Under the pieces are notes generated by a model. The model ran no database searches. It was not told the DNA's origin and saw only the letters and a program-made list of their open reading frames with translations. Below, in pieces: positions 1-5,303 of a stretch of DNA of 6,938 nt. The position numbers and the translations under genes were made by a program. Origin of the DNA: Desulfobacteraceae bacterium (GTDB lineage: Bacteria; Desulfobacterota; DSM-4660; Desulfatiglandales; Desulfatiglandaceae); the NCBI GenBank assembly GCA_013203065.1, contig JABMQV010000005.1, positions 1 to 6,938 on the forward strand. Direction: 5' to 3'. Position 1 is the first letter of the stretch. Each line of letters begins with the position of its first letter.

Positions 1-374
1 TCGGGGTTCAGCTCTATGGCCATTTCCAGGGCTTTAATCGCCTCGTCCGTTTTTATCATCTGGAGATAGGCAAAACCGATGTTGGCGTATCCACGGGCAT
101 ATCTGGGTTCAATCTCGATGGCCTTTTGGTTGACCTCCAGCACCTTTTCAAGATCGCCTTTCCTAAAGTATATATAACCCAGGTTGACCCATGCCTCAAA
201 CATCCTGGCACTGCTGGCAATTGACTCTTCGAAGAAGGGGATCGCCTCGTCAAGTCTCCCCTGCTCCATGTGGGCGACGCCCATGTTGTACTGGGAATTG
301 GCGCACTCGGGGTTTTCAGCAAGTATTTTCTTTTGCTCCGCGATAAATTCCTCGGAACACTGCGGCTCTTTCAT
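1..374 (-). CDS. TPR-repeat protein, N-terminal part (3' end outside window)
   Basis: The first 124 codons of a tetratricopeptide-repeat protein are visible; the frame stays open to the left edge. After a ~25-residue lead-in come at least three tandem 34-residue TPR units, at about residues 27-60, 61-94 and 95-124. They show the typical pattern of small and aromatic positions (for example NMGVAHMEQGRLDEAI, NLGYIYFRKGDLEKVL, NIGFAYLQMIKTDEAI), and the later two end in the usual IE(I/L)(E/N)P. There is no signal peptide or membrane segment, so it is probably a cytoplasmic protein-protein interaction scaffold. The start ATG at 374 has a GAGG ribosome site six bases upstream. The gene lies directly after the dsrABD terminator in the same orientation, so it may depend on read-through or on its own promoter. 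A specific function cannot be assigned; a link to Dsr assembly is only guilt by association. Confidence 0.85.
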   Translation of the reverse strand, partial: MKEPQCSEEFIAEQKKILAENPECANSQYNMGVAHMEQGRLDEAIPFFEESIASSARMFEAWVNLGYIYFRKGDLEKVLEVNQKAIEIEPRYARGYANIGFAYLQMIKTDEAIKALEMAIELNP

Positions 375-386
375 CTCAATCCTCAG

Positions 387-424
387 TAAAAAAGGGGTCG
401 CCACCCGGCCAGGATAGCGACCCC
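387..424 (-). terminator. Rho-independent terminator after dsrD
   Basis: On the minus strand GGGGTCGC (424-417) pairs perfectly with GCGACCCC (401-394). The stem can extend inward by five more pairs, two of them G-T wobbles, to a five-base loop, and it is followed by six T residues (393-388). This is a GC-rich intrinsic terminator in the right orientation to end the dsrA-dsrB-dsrD transcript. The T tract ends only four bases before the ribosome site of the TPR gene. Confidence 0.88.
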
Positions 425-459
425 TGACATTATTATTTTATGATCAGACGAGTTAGGGC

Positions 460-690
460 CTAATGGTCCTCGGTTTGACCGCGCCCTTTAAGGCCGTACA
501 TGGTGCTGCTTCCGGTTGAAAAATAGATGAGCGTCTCGTCGTTTATAAGGGATGTTGCCGCCTTCTTAATCTCCCTGGCTTTGGCATCCGGCAGCACTTT
601 TTTCACGGCCTTTTCCATGTCATTGAAATAAAATTTTGATTTTTTGCTTTTTTCGGCGAAATCCAGGATCGCCTTTCTAAGTTCTTCCAT
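460..690 (-). CDS. dsrD: DsrD, small winged-helix activator of dissimilatory sulfite reductase
   Basis: A 76-residue, lysine-rich cytoplasmic protein directly downstream of dsrB, matching DsrD in size (78 aa in Desulfovibrio vulgaris, from memory) and in sequence character: MEELRKAILDF at the start, KSKFYFNDMEKAVKK in the middle, and the beta-wing region TLIYFSTGSSTMYGLK near residues 53-68. The family has a winged-helix fold. It was long thought to bind DNA but has been reported to act as an allosteric activator of DsrAB. The start ATG at 690 is supported by AAGGAG seven to eight bases upstream. The gap from dsrB is 32 nt and the terminator follows within 40 nt, so it is the last gene of the dsrABD unit. 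DsrD is typical of reductive rather than oxidative Dsr organisms, which supports a sulfate/sulfite-reducing lifestyle. Confidence 0.95.
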   Translation of the reverse strand: MEELRKAILDFAEKSKKSKFYFNDMEKAVKKVLPDAKAREIKKAATSLINDETLIYFSTGSSTMYGLKGRGQTEDH

Positions 691-722
691 AATTTATCTC
701 CTTTTCTGTGGGTGGGTAATGG

Positions 723-1910
723 TTAATCAATACCTCCCACCGCCTTTGAGACACTCCAGGACGCATCCGTGTATTTGAATTGAGTGGAAGTCCTGTAAGT
801 GTCATACTGGAGACGATAGTCATCAATGAGATGTTCCGTGAATGGGAGGTCGCACTTTTCAAAGAACTTTTCCCATCCAATCCTTTCTGCCCAATCACCG
901 ATCCTTTCATATTTCATGGCATCATTGGTATAGGCGTTAAGAATCTTTTTGACGTCTCTACATACTTCAGGATATCTCGGAAAATTATTGGGGACGGCGG
1001 CGACAACCACCTTGGAAAATTTGGGGGGTGATATACGGTTGGAGACCTTTCCACCCGCCATGATAGTGACACAATCCCCTTCCTTGTCCGTAAGGGGAAG
1101 GGCCATGCACATGGTGTAGCAGTTGCCGCAGAACATACAGCGTTCCTCTTTGATCTTTACCGTCTTTTTCCCCTCCTCGGTCTTTGCAGGCGAGATGGCC
1201 GCTGTTGGACATGCGGCGATGACAAGAGGGATCTCGCAAACATTTGCCAGGACCTCGCTGTCTATGATGGGAGGCTTCCTGTGGTAGCCCAGAAGAGCGA
1301 TGTCGGAGCAGTGAACAGCCCCGCACATATTCAGGCAGCAGGCCATGGAAATCCTGACCTGGGCCGGAAAGGTCATCCCCTGAAAATCTTCAAAGACCTC
1401 ATCCATGACCGCCTTGACCATGGAGGAGGCATCTGTCGCCGGGGTGTGGCAATGGATATAGCCTTGGGTGTGGACAATATTTGTGATACCTGCACCGGTT
1501 CCGCCGATGGGGAACTTATAGCTTCCGGAGACGTGTTTTCTGCTCTCAAGGTCCTTTTTTAAGGCCTCCACCTTGTCCAGGCTGTCCACCATAAATTCAA
1601 TGTTGTTCCGGGTGGTGAACCGGACATACCCGTCACAGTGCTTGTCGGCAACATCGCAAAGTTCCCTGACGTGCTCAACGGTCATAAAGCGAGAGCCGCC
1701 GCACCTGACCGTAAATACCTTGTCACCGGTCTCAGAGACATGCACCAGGACGCCCGGCTCCAAAATGTCATGATATTTCCACTTGCCGTAATTATTCTGG
1801 ATGACCGGAGGGAAATATTGCCAGAAATGCCTGGGTCCCAGGTCCGTGAGCCTGTTTTCCATCGGTTTGTCCGGATTAAACAATCCCAATCTTTCAGTAG
1901 ATAAAGCCAT
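723..1910 (-). CDS. dsrB: Dissimilatory sulfite reductase beta subunit DsrB
   Basis: This 395-residue subunit of the cytoplasmic DsrAB enzyme reduces sulfite with six electrons, in vivo giving a DsrC-bound trisulfide. It begins with the family-typical region [16 protein letters not shown] and contains [11 protein letters not shown] (28-37). Siroheme/[4Fe-4S] ligand cysteines are visible as C154 in [10 protein letters not shown] and C191, C192, C196 in [13 protein letters not shown], the spacing expected for DsrB. An inserted ferredoxin-type domain follows, with CPTAAI (C234) and [11 protein letters not shown] (C258, C261, C264, C268). Length is close to the family norm (381 aa in D. vulgaris, from memory). 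The ATG at 1910 has an AGGAGG that overlaps the dsrA TAG stop, and the intergenic gap is only 12 nt, indicating translational coupling with dsrA. No frameshift or missing ligand was seen. Confidence 0.98.
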   Translation of the reverse strand: MALSTERLGLFNPDKPMENRLTDLGPRHFWQYFPPVIQNNYGKWKYHDILEPGVLVHVSETGDKVFTVRCGGSRFMTVEHVRELCDVADKHCDGYVRFTTRNNIEFMVDSLDKVEALKKDLESRKHVSGSYKFPIGGTGAGITNIVHTQGYIHCHTPATDASSMVKAVMDEVFEDFQGMTFPAQVRISMACCLNMCGAVHCSDIALLGYHRKPPIIDSEVLANVCEIPLVIAACPTAAISPAKTEEGKKTVKIKEERCMFCGNCYTMCMALPLTDKEGDCVTIMAGGKVSNRISPPKFSKVVVAAVPNNFPRYPEVCRDVKKILNAYTNDAMKYERIGDWAERIGWEKFFEKCDLPFTEHLIDDYRLQYDTYRTSTQFKYTDASWSVSKAVGGID

Positions 1911-1922
1911 TATAGTTCCCTC

Positions 1923-3344
1923 CTATCTCGCATGTCTGGTTCGATAGTCGTCAATAGATCTTTCAAATCCGCCAGGCACATCCTCTGCTTTCCAGAAGAT
2001 GTAGGGGTTGGAGCGGGGCTCTTTAACCATCTGTGGCATGGGCGGTATGCCCAACATCTCGCAGAGCTTCTGGATACCCTGACGCTGGATTAATTCTCCC
2101 AACCGCTCACGGTTTTTCCCCTCTTCCATCCACCAATCCCAGACCGGTTCAACGACCTTCTCTTTGATATTGTCATAGGGAGGTTCACACGTCATAAACG
2201 GAACGGTCAACAGGGACATCTGGGCGCCTTCCAGTATGGGGGCCTTCGCACCCAATAAAATGCTGACACCAGTGTCCTTGCCCGGCCAAAGGGCCTGCGG
2301 CATGACGTTAATACAGTGCATGCACCGGGTACATTCCTTGTCAGCGATCATGAGCTTGCCATCTTCCATGCACATGCATTTTGTCGGACAAAGACCGATG
2401 ACCTCCTTCTCAATGTCGAATTTACCCCAATCTCTTCCCTTATGGGCGCCGGCGTTGGGTTCAATCTCACCCCCGATATAGGCTTGAACCGCTTCCTGAT
2501 CTATACGGATTTCATCCCTCCAGGTGCCGATAAAGGACATATCCGCACGGGCAATGGAAGCCACGCAGCAGTTGGGGCACCCGTCAAATTTGAATTTGAA
2601 TTTATAGGGGAAGGCAGGGCGATGCAATTCATCCTGGTAATAATGGGTGAGTTCGTAGCACAGGTCCTGGGTGTCAATACAGGCCCATTCACAGCGCGCC
2701 TTGCCGATGCAGCAGGAAGGGGTCCGCAGGTTGGAACCGGAACCGCCCAGGTCCTGCTGTAATGCATGTCCCAGCTCAAAAAATATCGGCTCCAGTTGTT
2801 CGGTAAAGGTCCCCAGGAAGACAATGTCGCCCGTTGAGCCGTGCATGTTCAGCATGCCACTGCCGCGGTATTCCCAGAGATCACAAAGGGACCTCAGATA
2901 ATCGGTGTTATAAAATTTGCTGGCTGGCTGGTTGACGCGTACGGTGTGAAAATGGGCAACGGAAGGGAATTGATCCTGAAGATCGGAATATCTCCCGATG
3001 ACGCCCCCACCGTATCCGAAGACACCCACAATACCGCCATGTTTCCAGTGGGTTTCGCCGTGTTCAAAAGAGACTTCGAGCTGGCCGAGTAAATCCTCAA
3101 CGACGTCTCTCTCAATCATCATCCGGTCATCAGCAAGTTTCCTCCTGTGCAGGGCCTCCCTCTTGGCATCAGCCACAAAGCTCGGCCAGGGGCCCGATTC
3201 CAGCTCATCACACATGGGCGTGTCATGCTTTATTTGGAAATCTTTGAGTTCTTCGTCCGTGTAATTATTTAGCTCTTCATCGGAATAAATCCTGAGTTCT
3301 TCATACTTAAGTTCTTTTTGCTTTTCTTTCGGTTCAAAAGCCAT
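1923..3344 (-). CDS. dsrA: Dissimilatory sulfite reductase alpha subunit DsrA, with N-terminal extension
   Basis: Alpha subunit of the cytoplasmic siroheme sulfite reductase, partner of DsrB. The conserved core starts near residue 42 with CDELESGPWPSFV. The family signature THWKHGGIVGVFGYGGGVIGRY lies at 98-119 (split here as THWKHGGIVG, VFGYGGGVIGRY). Siroheme/[4Fe-4S] ligands fit C212 and C218 (CCIGKARCEWAC) and C256 and C260 (GCPNCC). The ferredoxin domain is marked by CPTKCMC (C319, C323, C325) and CTRCMHC (C338, C341, C344). The protein has 473 residues against about 437 in D. vulgaris; the surplus is an acidic N-terminal stretch of about 35-40 residues with the repeated motif Y(S/T)DEEL. 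The start is secure: AGGAGG sits eight bases upstream and no other Met precedes residue 44, which is already inside the core. It is the first gene of dsrABD. Confidence 0.98.
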   Translation of the reverse strand: MAFEPKEKQKELKYEELRIYSDEELNNYTDEELKDFQIKHDTPMCDELESGPWPSFVADAKREALHRRKLADDRMMIERDVVEDLLGQLEVSFEHGETHWKHGGIVGVFGYGGGVIGRYSDLQDQFPSVAHFHTVRVNQPASKFYNTDYLRSLCDLWEYRGSGMLNMHGSTGDIVFLGTFTEQLEPIFFELGHALQQDLGGSGSNLRTPSCCIGKARCEWACIDTQDLCYELTHYYQDELHRPAFPYKFKFKFDGCPNCCVASIARADMSFIGTWRDEIRIDQEAVQAYIGGEIEPNAGAHKGRDWGKFDIEKEVIGLCPTKCMCMEDGKLMIADKECTRCMHCINVMPQALWPGKDTGVSILLGAKAPILEGAQMSLLTVPFMTCEPPYDNIKEKVVEPVWDWWMEEGKNRERLGELIQRQGIQKLCEMLGIPPMPQMVKEPRSNPYIFWKAEDVPGGFERSIDDYRTRHAR

Positions 3345-3352
3345 TACATGTG

Positions 3353-3358
3353 CCTCCT
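3353..3358 (-). promoter_or_regulatory. dsrA ribosome-binding site and start context
   Basis: AGGAGG lies eight bases before the dsrA ATG (3344-3342). The nearby sequence ATGTAATG contains another ATG (3349-3347) that is followed at once by TAA, whose last A is the first base of the dsrA start codon. That first ATG is only three bases from the ribosome site, so the annotated start is the functional one. Confidence 0.85.
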
Positions 3359-3494
3359 TTTTACGAAAAAATTAGATTCTTAATCTCAAGGAGTAAATCC
3401 GCTTTAACGACGTCTTTTTATGTTCACCTCCTCCCACAAAGAATCATCATAAAAAAAGATCAGAATGTAAAAGACGAAATCAGAATGCCTGTCA

Positions 3495-3539
3495 TAACTA
3501 TTTGTGAATATTGTAATTAGTTTATTTTTCAAATAGTTA
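3495..3539. repeat. 10-bp perfect inverted repeat at the predicted dsrA mRNA 5' end
   Basis: TAACTATTTG (3495-3504) and CAAATAGTTA (3530-3539) are exact reverse complements separated by 25 bp. On the dsrA transcript this would fold into a hairpin beginning about two nucleotides after the predicted start site. As DNA, the arms could instead be a pair of protein-binding half-sites with centres 35 bp apart, in the first transcribed bases. Confidence 0.6.
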
Positions 3540-3547
3540 ACTTCCGA

Positions 3548-3577
3548 CTTATAGCTAAATTCCCTGGAAATTGTCAA
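3548..3577 (-). promoter_or_regulatory. Predicted sigma70-type promoter for dsrABD
   Basis: On the minus strand TTGACA (3577-3572) matches the -35 consensus exactly. It is followed after 18 bp by TATAAG (3553-3548), a five-of-six match to the -10 box. Predicted start is near 3541. A weaker alternative -10, TATGAT (3451-3446), lacks a well-spaced -35 box. Confidence 0.65.
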
Positions 3578-3616
3578 TAGAAAAATGAACAGCCACTCGA
3601 TTTACATTGACAATTT
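3568..3616. repeat. 11-bp inverted repeat carrying both divergent -35 boxes
   Basis: AAATTGTCAAT (3568-3578) and ATTGACAATTT (3606-3616) are perfect reverse complements with a 27-bp spacer. Each arm includes a consensus TTGACA, pointing to dsrA on the left and arsR on the right. The symmetry may only reflect two good promoters, but identity extends beyond the hexamers by five positions. Confidence 0.7.
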
Positions 3617-3634
3617 TTTATCGGACTATATATT
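3607..3634 (+). promoter_or_regulatory. Predicted sigma70-type promoter for arsR and downstream operon
   Basis: TTGACA (3607-3612), a 16-bp spacer and TATATT (3629-3634) form a good sigma70-like promoter with predicted start near 3641. It stands back to back with the dsrA promoter, with 29 bp between the two -35 boxes. The arsR leader would be only about 23 nt. Confidence 0.65.
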
Positions 3635-3642
3635 TCCAATTA

Positions 3643-3652
3643 TGAATATTCA
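3643..3652. promoter_or_regulatory. Perfect palindrome TGAATATTCA before arsR, candidate operator
   Basis: A 10-bp perfect palindrome sits just after the predicted arsR transcription start and touches the AAGGGG ribosome site (3652-3657). A near copy, TGAATATTG, occurs at 3505-3513 between the arms of the dsrA-side inverted repeat. The position suits autorepression by an ArsR-family protein. The spacing differs from the longer gapped repeats known for SmtB/CzrA-type operators, so this remains a candidate. Confidence 0.35.
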
Positions 3653-3663
3653 AGGGGTTGGCG

Positions 3664-4008
3664 ATGAAAGATTTTATCAAGGTGATGAAGGCAGTTTCAG
3701 ATACGAATAGGGTGAAAATCCTGAAGATGCTCCAGCACAAGGTCATGTGTGTATGCGAAATTCAAGCCGCTCTGGAGATAGCTCAACCGACGGTCTCCAA
3801 ACACCTCAAAATCCTTGAGGATGTCGGTCTTGTAAGTTTTAAAAAGGATGGGGTGTGGGTTGACTACTATCTTACGGATGGGGCGAGTAGCCCTTATGTG
3901 GCGAGTTTCTTGGGAAATCTTCGGCATTGGCTTGAAGAGGAGCCGGAAGTGGTCGAACTGGTGAAAAGGCTACCGGGGATCAGACGGGAGGACGTCTGCA
4001 AGAGATAA
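3664..4008 (+). CDS. ArsR/SmtB-family winged-helix regulator with CVC metalloid motif
   Basis: A 114-residue member of the ArsR/SmtB family. These are dimeric repressors that leave DNA on binding a metal, metalloid or other effector. The helix-turn-helix is clear (CEIQAALEIAQPTVSKHLKIL, about 31-51; key residues Q41, P42, S45, K46, H47), followed by the wing DGVWVDYYL (62-70). C29-V-C31 at the start of helix 3 corresponds to the ELCVCDL arsenite site of E. coli ArsR, but the third cysteine of that motif is replaced by glutamine; one more cysteine, C112, lies near the C-terminus. The ATG at 3664 is chosen because AAGGGG lies six bases upstream; a TTG two codons earlier abuts that site and cannot be the start. 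It leads the permease/redox operon and is divergent from dsrABD. As(III)/Sb(III) sensing is likely but not proven. Confidence 0.92.
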   Translation: MKDFIKVMKAVSDTNRVKILKMLQHKVMCVCEIQAALEIAQPTVSKHLKILEDVGLVSFKKDGVWVDYYLTDGASSPYVASFLGNLRHWLEEEPEVVELVKRLPGIRREDVCKR

Positions 4009-4020
4009 ATTTTTTTGAAA

Positions 4021-4058
4021 AATCCATATAGCTAAATAGCAATGTTGCTATATGGATT
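4021..4058. repeat. 12-bp perfect inverted repeat between arsR and the permease gene
   Basis: AATCCATATAGC (4021-4032) and GCTATATGGATT (4047-4058) are exact reverse complements separated by 14 bp. The right arm overlaps an extended -10-like sequence TGC-TATATG (4046-4054), so the dyad could be an operator for an internal promoter. It lacks a plus-strand T tract, which argues against an arsR terminator; the stem is also AT-rich. The segment contains the word TATAGCTAAAT (4027-4037), also found over the dsrA -10 box. Confidence 0.6.
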
Positions 4059-4118
4059 ATTTAGACACCCCTTTTTCAAGCCTTTCTCTGTTTCAAGGAG
4101 AAAAAGGCCCTAAATTTC

Positions 4119-5291
4119 ATGAGAGAACGAACGAAAATAATCTTAATTTCACTAATTTTTATTGGCTGTTATTATGTGCCGTGGGGCAGCGACACCGTCC
4201 GCCGATCCGGGCTGGAAGCATTCATGATGCTCCAGGAATATGCCCGGGAGCATGTCTTGACTTGCCTGATCCCGGCCTTTTTCATTGCGGGGGCCATCGC
4301 GGTTTTTGTCTCACAGGCATCGGTGTTGAAATATTTTGGCGCCGCCGCAAGAAAGCTCTTGTCCTATTCGGTCGCCTCTGTTTCCGGTACGGTCCTGGCG
4401 GTCTGTTCCTGTACGGTCCTGCCCCTTTTTGCCGGGATCTATTCCCGGGGCGCGGGCATTGGGCCGGCAACGGCCTTCCTCTATTCCGGTCCGGCCGTGA
4501 ATGTCCTGGCCATCGTCCTGACGGCCAGAATATTGGGTTGGGAACTGGGCGTGGCGCGCGCTATCGGAGCGGTCCTGTTTGCCATCATAACCGGGCTTTT
4601 GATGGCCTTTTTCTTTCGCAAAGACGATGCCGCCCGGGCATCGGGTCAGATCTATCTCCCTGATGAGGAAGAGAGGCGGAGGAGCCTCTTACAGGAAGGC
4701 CTTTTCATGCTCACCATGGTGCTGATTTTGATCTTCGCGGCCTTTGCAAAACCGACTCCCGGTTCAGCGGGCATCTGGCCTGCGATTTTTGCTGTCAAGT
4801 GGTATATCACGGGGGGCCTTGCGGCGGTGCTCGTTTTGATGCTCAAGATCTGGTTTCGAAAGGATGAAAGGCTCAACTGGGTGCAATCCACCTGGGGATT
4901 TATGAAGCAAATCTTTCCGTTATTGGCGGCAGGGGTTCTTGTGGCCGGCTTTATGCTGGGACGGCCGGGTCATCCGGGGCTGATCCCTCCTCACTATATC
5001 CAAAGCCTTGTGGGGGGGAATTCCATGTGGGCCAATCTGTTTGCAGCTATGTCAGGGGCCCTCATGTATTTTGCAACGCTTACCGAGGTGCCTATCCTTC
5101 AGGGACTCTTGGGAGCCGGTATGGGGAAGGGGCCTGCGCTCTCGCTTCTCCTGGCGGGCCCTGCCCTCTCTCTACCAAACATGCTGGTCATCGGTGGGGT
5201 CATGGGGATCAAAAAGACGGCTACGTTTTGCATCATCATCGTGTTTCTGTCCACCATTGCCGGAATGTCCTATGGCTGGATTGCCGGATAA
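4119..5291 (+). CDS. ArsP_1-type (DUF318) polytopic permease, putative metal(loid) efflux
   Basis: A 390-residue inner-membrane protein with about ten hydrophobic segments (for example 7-21, 47-66, 84-105, 120-138, 145-166, 194-211, 228-243, 263-281, 306-320, 340-360, 367-386). The signature CSCTVLPLFAGIY (96-108), followed by RGAGIGPATAFLYSGPAVNV (110-129), is characteristic of the ArsP_1 permease family (PF03773). A second conserved-looking half contains LTEVPILQGLLGAGMG (321-336) and LLLAGPALSLPNML (343-356). Family members include ArsP, which exports trivalent organoarsenicals, and the SO_0444-type proteins annotated as Cu/Zn exporters; the C96-S-C98 pair fits soft-metal handling. The substrate here is unknown. 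The ribosome site is weak: AAAAAGG is 11 bases from the ATG and a better AAGGAG is 18 bases away, yet no alternative in-frame start exists upstream. The stop lies 12 nt before the next gene. Confidence 0.9.
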   Translation: MRERTKIILISLIFIGCYYVPWGSDTVRRSGLEAFMMLQEYAREHVLTCLIPAFFIAGAIAVFVSQASVLKYFGAAARKLLSYSVASVSGTVLAVCSCTVLPLFAGIYSRGAGIGPATAFLYSGPAVNVLAIVLTARILGWELGVARAIGAVLFAIITGLLMAFFFRKDDAARASGQIYLPDEEERRRSLLQEGLFMLTMVLILIFAAFAKPTPGSAGIWPAIFAVKWYITGGLAAVLVLMLKIWFRKDERLNWVQSTWGFMKQIFPLLAAGVLVAGFMLGRPGHPGLIPPHYIQSLVGGNSMWANLFAAMSGALMYFATLTEVPILQGLLGAGMGKGPALSLLLAGPALSLPNMLVIGGVMGIKKTATFCIIIVFLSTIAGMSYGWIAG

Positions 5292-5303
5292 GGGAGGTCT
5301 CTG

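Larger units (their letters stand above)
3345..3541 (-). promoter_or_regulatory. Predicted dsrA 5' leader with possible ribosome-site masking
   Basis: If transcription starts near 3541, dsrA has an untranslated leader of about 197 nt. Within it, a perfect ribosome-binding sequence AGGAGGTGA (3432-3424) has no ATG behind it. A CTCCTT segment (3393-3388) is exactly complementary to AAGGAG (3359-3354) of the real dsrA ribosome site. It can also pair with GAGGAG (3433-3428) of the orphan site using one G-U pair. Between CTCCTT and the real site lies a small hairpin, AGATT-AAG-AATCT (3385-3373). The pairings are read directly; a regulatory role is inference. Confidence 0.4.
3345..3663. other. Divergent dsrA/arsR control region (319 bp, AT-rich, no gene)
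   Basis: This gap separates two oppositely oriented operons. It contains sigma70-like promoters for both sides, an 11-bp inverted repeat carrying both -35 boxes, a 10-bp inverted repeat at the predicted dsrA mRNA 5' end, a perfect 10-bp palindrome at the arsR ribosome site, an orphan Shine-Dalgarno sequence and a segment complementary to the dsrA Shine-Dalgarno. It is visibly richer in A+T than the flanking genes. No protein-coding frame longer than a few codons looks real here. Confidence 0.9.

Noticed and set aside
56..322. An 88-codon minus-strand open frame over the TPR gene
   Set aside because: The overlapping frame from 374 gives clean TPR repeats; this one is Ser/Pro/Thr-rich with no domain.
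985..1326. A 113-codon minus-strand open frame overlapping dsrB in another frame
   Set aside because: Its sequence is a frame-shifted reading of the dsrB ferredoxin region; dsrB itself is intact, so no frameshift is implied.
1281..1562. A 93-codon plus-strand open frame opposite dsrB
   Set aside because: Antisense to the siroheme/ferredoxin region of dsrB, with no ribosome site and no family resemblance.
2316..2762. A 148-codon plus-strand open frame opposite dsrA
   Set aside because: It lies wholly antisense to a firmly identified gene, has no recognisable domain, and its length is explained by the codon bias of dsrA.
3658..3660. TTG as the arsR start, two codons before the ATG
   Set aside because: It directly abuts the AAGGGG ribosome site with no spacing, while the ATG at 3664 is correctly spaced.
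4021..4058. The 12-bp dyad read as an arsR terminator
   Set aside because: The stem is AT-rich and the plus strand continues ATTTAGAC rather than a T tract; an operator or processing site is more likely.
4052..4663. A 203-codon open frame on the plus strand starting inside the arsR-permease gap
   Set aside because: Most of it overlaps the permease gene in another frame; the protein is low-complexity Gly/Arg/Pro/Cys-rich with no membrane pattern or domain, and it lacks a ribosome site.
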